NCBI GenBank assembly: GCA_016212795.1
Contig: JACRDT010000030.1
Coordinates: forward strand, 1 to 48,180
Direction of reading: 5' to 3'
From: Elusimicrobiota bacterium
GTDB lineage: Bacteria; Elusimicrobiota; Elusimicrobia; UBA1565; UBA9628
Length of the DNA: 48,180 nt
This document shows positions 12,719 through 20,322 of the stretch, piece by piece. Made by a program: the position numbers and the translations under genes. Under the pieces are notes generated by a model. That model saw nothing but the letters and a program-made list of their open reading frames with translations, had not been told where the DNA came from and ran no database searches. Numbering within the stretch: position 1 is the stretch's first letter; each line of letters begins with the position of its first letter.

Positions 12719-14191
12719 CTAGCGTTTGCCGGTGGCGGGGGTGGCCCGGTTGAAGGCCCACTCGCGGATGGCCTTGACCTGCTCGGCCATCGTCTTGGAG
12801 AGCGGCACCAGCTTGTAGGACTGCTGGGAGATGTCGTCGGTGGTCATCGTCCGTCCCGCCTGGCGCGCTTCGACGCGGGCCGAGATGATGGCCTGCTCGA
12901 TCTCCGCGCCGCTCCACTCCTTCGTGCAGTAGGCCAGGAACTTGGCGTTGAAGTCCTTCGGGTCGGCGCCGTTGCGCGCCAGGTGGATGTTGATGATGTT
13001 CTGGCGCTCCTCCTCGTTGGGGAGGTCGCAGAAGAACACCTGGTCGAAGCGCCCCTTGCGCACGATCTCGGCCGGGAGCATCTCGATGCGGTTGGCCGTG
13101 GCGGCGACGAAGACCAGGGGGGGCTTCTCCTGCATCCAGGTGAGGAACGCCGAGAAGACCATGGACTGCGACGTGCCGGCTTCCTTGGGCGTGCTCAGGC
13201 TGGCCTCCATCTCGTCGATCCAGAGCACGACGGGCGCCACGGCCTCGATGGTGCGCAGGGCGCGGTGGAAGGAGGCCTCCGGGCTGCCGTAGAGGTTCGA
13301 GAAGATGAGGCTCATGTTCAGGCGGAACAGGGGGACCTTCCAGAGCCCCGCGATGGCCTTGGCCAGCAGGCTCTTCCCGCAGCCGCTGATCCCCATGACG
13401 AGGATGCCCTTAGGGATGGGCAGGCCCGCCTTGATCGCCTCCTCGGTGAACAGGCCCTTGCGCTTCTCGGCCCAATCCTTGACGTTCTCCAGACCGCCGA
13501 CGGCGCGGGTGTCGACCTTGAGGGGGATGAACTCAAGGAACTTCGCGTTCTTGGCGACCGTCTCCTTCTCGGCGAAGATGTCGTCGAGCACGTTGCCCTT
13601 GGCGGTCCCCGTGCTGAAGACGCGGTGCATGATGTGGTCGACTTCCATGAGCGTCAGGCCGCGCAGGGCCAGGATGACGTGGGTGCGGACCTCGTCGGAC
13701 AGCGCCGCGCCGGGGAACCGTCCTTCGATGGCCGTCACGCGAGCGAGCACCTCGTCGGACGAGGGCACGTCGAGCTCGATGTAGCACATCTCCTTCTCCA
13801 GGGATTCCGGCAGGACGGCGACCGGGGAGACGATCACGACGGCCGACTTGTAGTCGCGGCAGAACGAGAAGTAGGCCTCGCGGAGCCCGCGGACCACCTG
13901 CGGGTCGCCCATGAACGACGACAGGTCCTTCATGACGGTGAACCCCTGCCGGGGATGGTCGACCAGGTGCCGCAAGGCGGCCACGGGGTCCCGGGTGTCG
14001 ACCCCCTCGGCGGCGGGCGTGAAGCCGCGGATGCAGCTCCAGGCGGTCATCGAGCCCCCGGGGAAGCAGCGTCCGACGAGAGGCTTGAGGCAGTCGAGGA
14101 CGCGGTCCTCCTCGGGCGTGTGCAGATAGATCAGCGGATGGCGCCCGTGGACCGCGCGGAGGACCTGCTCCTCAAACCGGGACACGGTCAT
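12719..14191 (-). CDS. Ycf46-like AAA+ ATPase
   Basis: 490 residues. The N-terminal ~230 residues form a degenerate nucleotide-binding-like region (HPLIYLHTPEEDRVLDCL ... QGFTVMKDLSSFM). The canonical AAA module follows: Walker A GISGCGKSLLAKAIAG, Walker B PVVLWIDEMEA, sensor 1 FVAATANRIEMLP, and arginine-finger region RKGRFDQVFFCDLP. This order matches the Ycf46 group of cyanobacterial and bacterial AAA proteins, whose role is poorly defined. The first ATG (14191) sits one base after GGAGG, which is too close. A GTG two codons later at 14185 has ideal spacing and may be the true start. The only visible promoter hint is TAGAAT about 25 bases upstream. Confidence 0.85.
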   Translation of the reverse strand: MTVSRFEEQVLRAVHGRHPLIYLHTPEEDRVLDCLKPLVGRCFPGGSMTAWSCIRGFTPAAEGVDTRDPVAALRHLVDHPRQGFTVMKDLSSFMGDPQVVRGLREAYFSFCRDYKSAVVIVSPVAVLPESLEKEMCYIELDVPSSDEVLARVTAIEGRFPGAALSDEVRTHVILALRGLTLMEVDHIMHRVFSTGTAKGNVLDDIFAEKETVAKNAKFLEFIPLKVDTRAVGGLENVKDWAEKRKGLFTEEAIKAGLPIPKGILVMGISGCGKSLLAKAIAGLWKVPLFRLNMSLIFSNLYGSPEASFHRALRTIEAVAPVVLWIDEMEASLSTPKEAGTSQSMVFSAFLTWMQEKPPLVFVAATANRIEMLPAEIVRKGRFDQVFFCDLPNEEERQNIINIHLARNGADPKDFNAKFLAYCTKEWSGAEIEQAIISARVEARQAGRTMTTDDISQQSYKLVPLSKTMAEQVKAIREWAFNRATPATGKR

Positions 14192-14235
14192 CCTCCACGG
14201 GGCGGGCCATCGGCACATTCTACCATGCTTGAGCC

Positions 14236-15708
14236 TCAGAACGGGAACGCGTCGTCCTCGGGCTTGGGGATGTCCTTGAGTCCGATGGTCTTCTGCCTCG
14301 ACGTCCGAGGGATGAAGGCGAAGGAGTGCAGGCGCCTAGGTCCGACCACGATGGCTTTCTCCGGCTGGACCGGGCAGGCGGCCTCGCAGGCGCCGCACCC
14401 GATGCAATAGCGGTCGTCGAGCTTGGGCGCCCGGGCCTTTTTGCGCGCTTGCGCCACCATGGAGATGGCGCCGGTTGGGCAGCGCTCGTGGCACGCGGCG
14501 CAGTCCTTGTCCTGGGCGAGGGGGATGCACCGCTCTTTCTTGAGGATGGATGAGCCGATCTTGATCCTCTTCTTGACCGGCAGCGGGAAGTAGGACAGGG
14601 CCCCGCTCGGGCACACGGCCAGGCACGCGTTGCACTCGTAGGAGCAGGCGGGGGAGCCGTAGCCCATCTTCGCCTGGCCCATGCCGGCCAGCGGGGAGGC
14701 GCTCTTGCGCGTCAGGATCCCGGTGGGGCAGACCGACGCGCAGGTCCCGCAGGCCACGCAGCGGGCGTAGAACTCCTCCATGGACTTGCCGCCCGGAGGG
14801 ATGCCGTCCCTGGGCTCGCCTGGGGCGTGTCGCAGGACGCCGGCGTGCAGGCGCCGGCCCGTGAACACTCCGGCGGCGACCGCTGCCGCGGCGATGAGGA
14901 ATCGCTTGCGTCCCTCGGGGTCGGGCTCCGCCCTGGTCTCGGGAGAGCGGGTACGCCCGGTCTTGCGGAAACGGTAGGCGAGGGACCCGGACGGACACGC
15001 CGGCACGCATTCGAGGCAGTCCACGCAGCGCGACTCGTCGATCCGGCCGCGGTCCAGGCACCGGACGGGGCAGGCCCGCGAGCAGGTCCCGCAAGCCGTG
15101 CAGCCGGGCCCGGTCCGCGTCTTGAGGAGCGCCCTGCGCCGCATCAGCATGAACGCGCAGCCGGTCGGGCACAGGGTCGCGCAGAACCATCTCGCCCTGA
15201 GCAGGGGGACGGCGAGCGCCGCCAGGGCGAAGGCCGCGCCGTAGGCGGCCATGGCGTCGAAGGACCGCTGTCCCCAGGCCAAGCCGAGGAGCCCGAAGAG
15301 GCCGCCCAGGGCGCTCGAGTGGTCGAGGAAGTGGAAGGCCGCCGAGCCCGACAGGAGCAGGACCCAGGCCAGGCCGAAGGAGGCGTAGCGCGCCGCCGAG
15401 CGCCCGTCCGCGGGCGCGGGCGACAAGCGCAGGGCAGAGGCCAGCCGGCCGGCCGCGTCCTGGAGGAAACCCGCCGGGCAGTACCAGGAGCAGTACAGTC
15501 TCCCGGCCAGCATGGGCAGGAAGAACAGGAAGCCCAGGACCGGCCAGAAGCGCGGCACGTCCAGCCAGCGCACGCCCGAGAGGGCGGGCATGATCTGGGT
15601 CGCGCTCTGGAAAGCCGTCACGGAAGGCCGCGCCGCGAGCCCGAAGAAGACCGCCAGGCTCAGGATGAAGGCCGAGGCTTGGCTCAGGAGCCTGAGGTCG
15701 CGGATCAC
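14236..15708 (-). CDS. Membrane polyferredoxin (NapH/NosR-like, multiple 4Fe-4S clusters)
   Basis: 490 residues, GTG start overlapping the upstream DUF362 stop (GTGA). The N-terminal ~200 residues carry about five membrane helices with the NapH-type motifs YCSWYCPAG and CATLCPTGC. Then come several ferredoxin motifs: CTACGTCSRACPVRC, CVDCLECVPACPSG, CVACGTCASVCPTG, CSYECNACLAVCPSG, CAACHERCPTG and CIGCGACEAACPV. Together these could hold six or more iron-sulfur clusters. Such proteins move electrons between quinol or cytoplasmic donors and extracytoplasmic acceptors. The pairing with a Tat-exported DUF362 protein suggests one redox unit; the substrate is unknown. Confidence 0.88.
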   Translation of the reverse strand: MIRDLRLLSQASAFILSLAVFFGLAARPSVTAFQSATQIMPALSGVRWLDVPRFWPVLGFLFFLPMLAGRLYCSWYCPAGFLQDAAGRLASALRLSPAPADGRSAARYASFGLAWVLLLSGSAAFHFLDHSSALGGLFGLLGLAWGQRSFDAMAAYGAAFALAALAVPLLRARWFCATLCPTGCAFMLMRRRALLKTRTGPGCTACGTCSRACPVRCLDRGRIDESRCVDCLECVPACPSGSLAYRFRKTGRTRSPETRAEPDPEGRKRFLIAAAAVAAGVFTGRRLHAGVLRHAPGEPRDGIPPGGKSMEEFYARCVACGTCASVCPTGILTRKSASPLAGMGQAKMGYGSPACSYECNACLAVCPSGALSYFPLPVKKRIKIGSSILKKERCIPLAQDKDCAACHERCPTGAISMVAQARKKARAPKLDDRYCIGCGACEAACPVQPEKAIVVGPRRLHSFAFIPRTSRQKTIGLKDIPKPEDDAFPF

Positions 15709-16691
15709 GCGCTGACGGAGATGCGCTTCACGCGCTTCTTGTCGAGGTCCATGGAGCCCAGCCCCAGCCGGGCCGCCTTCTCGATGTACGGGGCGGCGTC
15801 GAGCGCGATGCCGAGGGTCTTGGCCGACGCCGCGTCGGCGAGCACGATGTCCGCGGAGAGGATCTGCATCTTCTTGAGGAGGAGGTCCTCCGTCCCCAGC
15901 CCGCGGGGTCCGTTCTCGACCATGACGATGAAGGCGTCGACTACGTTGAGGTCGGGCTTGCGCACCAAGGGGAACTCGGCGATGGGGTCCTGCAGGCCGC
16001 CGCGGTGCCAGGCCTTGCGGTCCCAGACCACGCCCATGAGGTTCTTCATCGCCGACGTCATCCTGGACCCGCCGTGGCTCTTGAGCACCGGGACGTTGAT
16101 GACCACGTCGCTGTCCAGGTACAGGGCGTGGACCTCGACCTCGGCGAGCGTCTTGCCGCCCGGCACCGGCACCTTCCGGTAGTCGGAGCGGTTCTCCCCC
16201 GTGCGCATCTCGCCCCCGGCGTCCTCGACGGCCTGGGCGATGCCGGAGGCCCGGTGGCAGTCCGCCTCGCGCTCCACGCTGTGGTCGAACACGAGGACCC
16301 TCTTGGCGCCCGCTTCGCGGGCGGACCGCACGATTCGGCCGACCAGCTCGGGGTTGGTGGTCGCCCCCTCGTTGGGCGTCTTGGCCCAGCCGATGTTGGG
16401 CTTGACCAGGACGGTCGTCCCCTTGCGGACGAACCGGCCCATCCCGCCGAGGGCCTTGATGCCGACGTCGAACATCTGCGCCGGCGAGCCGTCCTTGACG
16501 CCCACCAGGTCCGGCCAGCCGCCGGCCGGCCGGGCCTTGGGCGAGGCCGCCTCGGCCGGGCCGCTCCAGCCGCCCAGGAGCCCGGCCGCGGCGCCCAAGC
16601 CCAGCGCCCCCGAGCCGAGCCGGCCCATGAATTCCCTGCGCGTCATCCCGGGCGAGGCCCGGCCTTCCGTGTCGCGGTCGTCGCTGTTCAT
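15705..16691 (-). CDS. Tat-exported DUF362 protein
   Basis: 328 residues. The N-terminus has a twin-arginine signal (MTRREFMGRLGSGALGLGAA), which implies export in folded form, usually with a cofactor. The mature part is a DUF362 domain, with TVLVKPNIGWAKTPNEGATTNPELV, a conserved opening of that family, and a later segment VVINVPVLKSHGGSRMTSAMKNLMGVVWDRKAWH. DUF362 proteins often sit beside ferredoxin domains; no cysteine cluster is present here, so the fused partner of other genomes is replaced by the overlapping polyferredoxin gene. A TAGAAT element six bases before ATG 16691, without any Shine-Dalgarno, suggests a leaderless mRNA. Confidence 0.87.
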   Translation of the reverse strand: MNSDDRDTEGRASPGMTRREFMGRLGSGALGLGAAAGLLGGWSGPAEAASPKARPAGGWPDLVGVKDGSPAQMFDVGIKALGGMGRFVRKGTTVLVKPNIGWAKTPNEGATTNPELVGRIVRSAREAGAKRVLVFDHSVEREADCHRASGIAQAVEDAGGEMRTGENRSDYRKVPVPGGKTLAEVEVHALYLDSDVVINVPVLKSHGGSRMTSAMKNLMGVVWDRKAWHRGGLQDPIAEFPLVRKPDLNVVDAFIVMVENGPRGLGTEDLLLKKMQILSADIVLADAASAKTLGIALDAAPYIEKAARLGLGSMDLDKKRVKRISVSA

Positions 16692-16697
16692 CGGACT

Positions 16698-16703
16698 ATT
16701 CTA
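16698..16703 (-). promoter_or_regulatory. -10 element directly before the DUF362 start
   Basis: TAGAAT on the minus strand with a six-base gap to ATG 16691. That spacing places the transcription start at the A of the ATG. No clear -35. Confidence 0.45.
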
Positions 16704-16777
16704 GTGTATTTTGGACGCCGCCTCCGTCCGGAGCCCGTCCGTGCAGGCTCCGCGGCTTCTTTGCTAGAGTGGGTCCC

Positions 16778-17968
16778 ATGGCGGACGCTCTCGGGGTCGT
16801 GCCTGAAGAGGTGGTCGCGCTCCTGGAGGAGTTGGTGCGCATCCCGAGCCATACGGGGCTCGAGCGGCAGGAGGAGCGCGTCGTGGAGGCCCTCGAGGCC
16901 TTCTTGGCCGCGCGGGACCTGCCGACGCGGCGCGTCGAGGCGGCCCCGGGCCGGCCCAACCTGCTCTGCGAGGTCCGCGGGGCCCACGCCGGCCGGCACC
17001 TGCTCCTCTGCGGCCACACCGACACGGTGCCGCTCAACGAGGGCGACCCCGGGGACGGGTTCTCGGCCCGGATCGTCGAAGGGCGGATGTTCGGGAGGGG
17101 GACGGCGGACATGAAGGGCGGGCTGGCGGCCATGGCGGGCGCCATGGCCGCGCTCAAGAGGACCGGGGTCCTGGAGAAGGGCACGGTGACGCTGGCCGCG
17201 GTCGTCGACGAGGAGATGCAGAGCCTCGGCGCGGAGTCCCTCGTCCAGAGCAACCTCGGCGCGGACGGCGCCATCGTGGGCGAGCCCACGAGCAATGTCC
17301 TATGCCTCGGGCACAAGGGGCTCGAGTGGCTGGAGATCGAGTTCGCGGGCCGCGCGGCGCACGGCGGGACCCCCGAGGCGGGCTTGAGCGCCATCTCCGC
17401 CGCGGCGAGGTTCGTCCGGCTCATCGAGACGGAGTACGTCCCGAAGCTCAAGGAGCGCAGCCACGCCCTCCTGGGCCCCGCGACCATCAACATCGGGACG
17501 GTCCACGGCGGCGACCAGCCGTCGACCGTGGCCGCCGCGTGCAGGCTGACCGCGGACCGGCGGCTCCTGCCCGGCGAGAGCTACGCTTCCATCTGCCAGG
17601 AGCTCGACAGGTTCCTCGCGAGGATCGAGGAGCAGATGCCCGGCCTGCGCACCAGGATCAGGCGCGTGCCGGGCGGCATGTCGACCCTCGAGCACTTCGC
17701 CCTCATCACCGAGCCCGAGCACCCGCTCTCCAAGGCGGTCATCGCCGCCGCCCACGAGGTGACGGGCGCTCCGGGGCGGACCGGGGTCTTCCCGGCCTGG
17801 ACGGACGGGGCCCTGCTGGCGAACTTCGGCGGGATCCCCTCGGTGGTGCTCGGGCCGGGGGACCTCTCCCTGGCGCACTCTCCCCACGAGTCGGTGGAGC
17901 TCGACCAGGTGGTGCAGGCCGCCCGGATCTACACGGCGGCCGGCCGGATCTTCTGCGGCCAGCGGTAG
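16778..17968 (+). CDS. M20 family metallopeptidase (ArgE/DapE/CPG2-like)
   Basis: 396 residues. Two-zinc M20 signatures are complete: LLCGHTDTVPL (His ligand and Asp), GRGTADMKGG (bridging Asp), VVDEEMQSLGAE (catalytic Glu-Glu) and a C-terminal LGPGDLSLAHSPHESVEL with the last His ligand. The dimerisation domain starts near residue 175 (HKGLEWLEIEFAGRAAHGGTPEAG). Members remove acyl or aminoacyl groups (acetylornithine, succinyl-diaminopimelate, dipeptides); sequence alone does not decide which. ATG 16778 is preceded by TAGAGT and seven bases rather than by a Shine-Dalgarno, so it may be leaderless. The SH3-like gene follows after 11 bases. Confidence 0.9.
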   Translation: MADALGVVPEEVVALLEELVRIPSHTGLERQEERVVEALEAFLAARDLPTRRVEAAPGRPNLLCEVRGAHAGRHLLLCGHTDTVPLNEGDPGDGFSARIVEGRMFGRGTADMKGGLAAMAGAMAALKRTGVLEKGTVTLAAVVDEEMQSLGAESLVQSNLGADGAIVGEPTSNVLCLGHKGLEWLEIEFAGRAAHGGTPEAGLSAISAAARFVRLIETEYVPKLKERSHALLGPATINIGTVHGGDQPSTVAAACRLTADRRLLPGESYASICQELDRFLARIEEQMPGLRTRIRRVPGGMSTLEHFALITEPEHPLSKAVIAAAHEVTGAPGRTGVFPAWTDGALLANFGGIPSVVLGPGDLSLAHSPHESVELDQVVQAARIYTAAGRIFCGQR

Positions 17969-17979
17969 GGTCCCGTCCT

Positions 17980-19080
17980 GTGCTTCCAGCCTTTCTTCTC
18001 TGCCTCGCTCTCTTCGCGGGCGCCGTGCCGTACCGGGCTGCCGGCGGCAAGGGCGTCATCGGCGTGGTGTCGCTCCCCGAATCGTACGCGGGCGGGACTC
18101 CTGACGGCCCGCCGGGATCAAGGGTTCCGACGGGAGGGACGGTGGAGCTCCGGGAAAGGCCGGACGGGCGGTCGCGCCCCGTCCCGCCGGGGCCGCTGCG
18201 GCGGACGTGGGTGGGGCTGGGGGAAGAGGCCGCGTGGGCTTTCGGCCGAGAGGGGACTCGCTGGTTCGAGGTCGAGTTCGAAGGCTCGGGGCGCCGGGCG
18301 TGGATCTTCCGGCGGGCCGAGCAGTTCACCCCTCTCGAGGAGCTTCTGGACCGGGCGTTCTCCCTCGCCCTGAACGAGCGCTGGCCGAAGCGTCTCTACC
18401 GGTCGGCGGGGGGCGGGGAACCGCCGGCGCCGTTCATGGACGGCAGACCGACGGTCGTGGGCAGCGCCGAGATGCCGGCCCAGCGACCGGCTGGCGAGAC
18501 GACGCGCCCAGTGACGGCCCCGGTCCTGCGGGACGGCAAGCCAGAGGCCGTCGAGATGAAGGAGACGCGGCGGTCCTACGCGCCCTTGGACATCCCGGTC
18601 CACGCGACGCCCAGCGATGCCTCGCCCATCCTGCACAGGATGCCGGCGGGCGCTCCGTTCGCCGTGGCGCGCACGTTCAAGAAGAACCGCCCGGCGCCGA
18701 CGTTCGGCGAGCCGATGCCGCCGCCCCCGTTGGCCGTCCTGGAGGTGAGGGGAGGCTGGTACCGCGTGCAGCTGCTCGACGCCCCGCCCTTCGGCGGCGG
18801 GCAGGGCTGGGTGGAGGGGAGCAAGCTCGGGCCGCTCCACCGTTTCGAGTCCGATCTGGAGCGCGAAGAGGCGCGCGAGACGCTATGGGGCAGGAGCCAG
18901 GACGTCGGCTTCGGCCTACGCCTGCTCGACAAGAGGTGGGTCGAGGACCAGCTCTGGCTGAGCGTCGAGGTGCTCGACAAGAACGACGCCGTCAAGGAGA
19001 AGCCCCTGGTCCTGGGCGCGGGCTGGCTGCCCATCTTCGACGGCAACGGGCAGCTCGTCGTGGACCGTATCCTGGACTGA
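17980..19080 (+). CDS. Secreted protein with SH3-like domains
   Basis: 366 residues from GTG 17980 (LPAFLLCLALFAGAVPYRAAGG, a short signal peptide). Two stretches look like bacterial SH3 domains: residues ~45-110 (VELRERPDGRSRPVPPGPLRR ... WFEVEFEGSGRRAWIFRRAE) and ~200-290 (PVHATPSDASPILHRMPAGAPFAV ... GGWYRVQLLDAPPFGGGQGWVEGSKLG), where the second ends in the WV-EG pattern typical of SH3b. Such domains often bind cell-wall peptides. The last ~75 residues resemble a small beta domain. It follows the M20 peptidase by 11 bases and is probably in the same transcript, but no functional link is evident. The next gene converges with a 6-base gap. Confidence 0.72.
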   Translation: MLPAFLLCLALFAGAVPYRAAGGKGVIGVVSLPESYAGGTPDGPPGSRVPTGGTVELRERPDGRSRPVPPGPLRRTWVGLGEEAAWAFGREGTRWFEVEFEGSGRRAWIFRRAEQFTPLEELLDRAFSLALNERWPKRLYRSAGGGEPPAPFMDGRPTVVGSAEMPAQRPAGETTRPVTAPVLRDGKPEAVEMKETRRSYAPLDIPVHATPSDASPILHRMPAGAPFAVARTFKKNRPAPTFGEPMPPPPLAVLEVRGGWYRVQLLDAPPFGGGQGWVEGSKLGPLHRFESDLEREEARETLWGRSQDVGFGLRLLDKRWVEDQLWLSVEVLDKNDAVKEKPLVLGAGWLPIFDGNGQLVVDRILD

Positions 19081-19086
19081 AGGGGG

Positions 19087-19599
19087 TCAATACGTCGTCC
19101 ACATGGATCCCTTCGTGTCCGTGTGCTGGCAGCCCAGCCAGATGTCTCCTTTATTGCGCGGTACGCCGAACATGGGGGGCTGGTCCTGCTGTTCCCAATA
19201 GACCCACAGGGGGCCCAACTGGCCGTCGTACAACGCCGGCGCGCCCAGTCCCAGCCTGCAGCCGCCTGGCGCGTTGTAGAGGGAGACGCACACGCCGTTG
19301 CTGTCCGCGTGGTACGACGGCGCCTTGGCGATCGGGATGGCGGTAAGGTACTTGCCGCCGGCCGTCAGGGACGCGAGGTCGTCGCTCGGGAAGTTGCCCT
19401 CCATGTCGGCGTAGTAGATGCTGAGGGTCGAGCGCAGAGAGCCGAGGTTTCCCTTGGTGCGACCCTCGCTCGACTTTCTCAGCAGCTCCGAGAATTTCGG
19501 GATGGCCACCGCGGCCAGGATGCCGATGATGGCGACCACGATCATCAACTCGATGAGCGTGAAGCCCCCAACGCCTTCTCTCGTTTGCGTCGTTCTCAT
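19087..19599 (-). CDS. Type IV prepilin-like protein
   Basis: 170 residues. A short leader ending in GG is followed by FTLIELMIVVAIIGILAAVA, the class-III signal cut by prepilin peptidase, with the conserved Glu at mature position 5. The body begins IPKFSELLRKSSEGRTKGNL and contains cysteine pairs at ~104 and ~114 and another Cys near 155. I recall families of such 150-200-residue pilin-like proteins in Elusimicrobiota. It could be a major pilin, a minor pilin or a competence pseudopilin; the PilB/T/C motor lies 10 kb away on the other strand. A good promoter lies ~90 bases upstream, and AGGGGGC precedes the ATG. Confidence 0.92.
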   Translation of the reverse strand: MRTTQTREGVGGFTLIELMIVVAIIGILAAVAIPKFSELLRKSSEGRTKGNLGSLRSTLSIYYADMEGNFPSDDLASLTAGGKYLTAIPIAKAPSYHADSNGVCVSLYNAPGGCRLGLGAPALYDGQLGPLWVYWEQQDQPPMFGVPRNKGDIWLGCQHTDTKGSMWTTY

Positions 19600-19688
19600 G
19601 GCCGTGCCCCCTGTCTTGCTGTTATGAGATATGCAGGGAAGAAAGGCGCATCAGCAATGCCGGCATGGGCCTGAGAGTCTGTCCCTTG

Positions 19689-19716
19689 ATTATAGCCGGG
19701 CCGCGCCGGACGTCAA
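19689..19716 (-). promoter_or_regulatory. Sigma-70-type promoter of the prepilin gene
   Basis: On the minus strand: TTGACG (19711-19716), a 16-base GC-rich spacer, and perfect TATAAT (19689-19694). The transcript would have a leader of roughly 80 nt before ATG 19599, unusually long here, and so may carry post-transcriptional control. Confidence 0.65.
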
Positions 19717-19761
19717 GGTGATTAAGAGCACGCGGACGCGGGTCGTGCGCGGGGAGCGAGG

Positions 19762-20250
19762 TCAGCTCAGGGACTCGAACTCGCCTTTGGACTTGTTCTT
19801 GCGGACGTCGTTCCAACTGAAGCACTTCCCGTTCATAGCGATGTAGACGCCCGGGGGGAGTATCTGGGCGAAGGAGAGCGCGCTGCCCAGGTTGAACATG
19901 CCGTCAGAGCTGCCGAACTTGTAGGGGACCATGGCGCCGGTGAGCACCACGGTCTTGCCCTTGACGCCGGGGCCCAGGACCTGGGCGGTCTCGACCATGG
20001 TGTCGGTGCCGTGGGTGATGACGATGCGGGGCTCCTTGGCCCGCAAACAGCTCTTGAGGATCCTCCGGCGGTCCCGGCCGGTCATGCGGAGGCTGTCGAT
20101 CATGAGCAGGGTGCTCAGGCGCACGGGCACGCGGCAGCGGCCCAGCCGGAGCATCTCCGGGAGGTGCGTCTTGCGGAAGAAGAGCTCCCCGGTCCGTTCG
20201 TTGTACTCCTTGTCGAACGTCCCGCCGGTGACGAAGATCCTCACGGCCAT
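19762..20250 (-). CDS. One-domain asparaginase-like protein
   Basis: 162 residues corresponding to the N-terminal domain of L-asparaginase only. The first catalytic motif TGGTFDKEYNERTGEL holds the nucleophilic Thr, and ITHGTDTMVETAQVL holds the second catalytic Thr-Asp; LTGAMVPYKFGSSDGMFNLGSAL matches the family. Ordinary asparaginases have ~330 residues with a C-terminal domain that completes the dimer active site. Here the stop comes after ...FSWNDVRKNKSKGEFESLS with no sign of a frameshifted remainder downstream. I recall similar short proteins in other bacteria, so this is probably a genuine short family. ATG 20250 has an excellent GGGAGGG site. A minus-strand TATAGT near 20278-20283 may be its -10. 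Confidence 0.8.
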   Translation of the reverse strand: MAVRIFVTGGTFDKEYNERTGELFFRKTHLPEMLRLGRCRVPVRLSTLLMIDSLRMTGRDRRRILKSCLRAKEPRIVITHGTDTMVETAQVLGPGVKGKTVVLTGAMVPYKFGSSDGMFNLGSALSFAQILPPGVYIAMNGKCFSWNDVRKNKSKGEFESLS

Positions 20251-20322
20251 GCCTGGGTCCCTCCCGGACAGATGGTACTATAATGCGGGGAACCTTTCGG
20301 GGGCCGCGTTCGTATCACGGGT

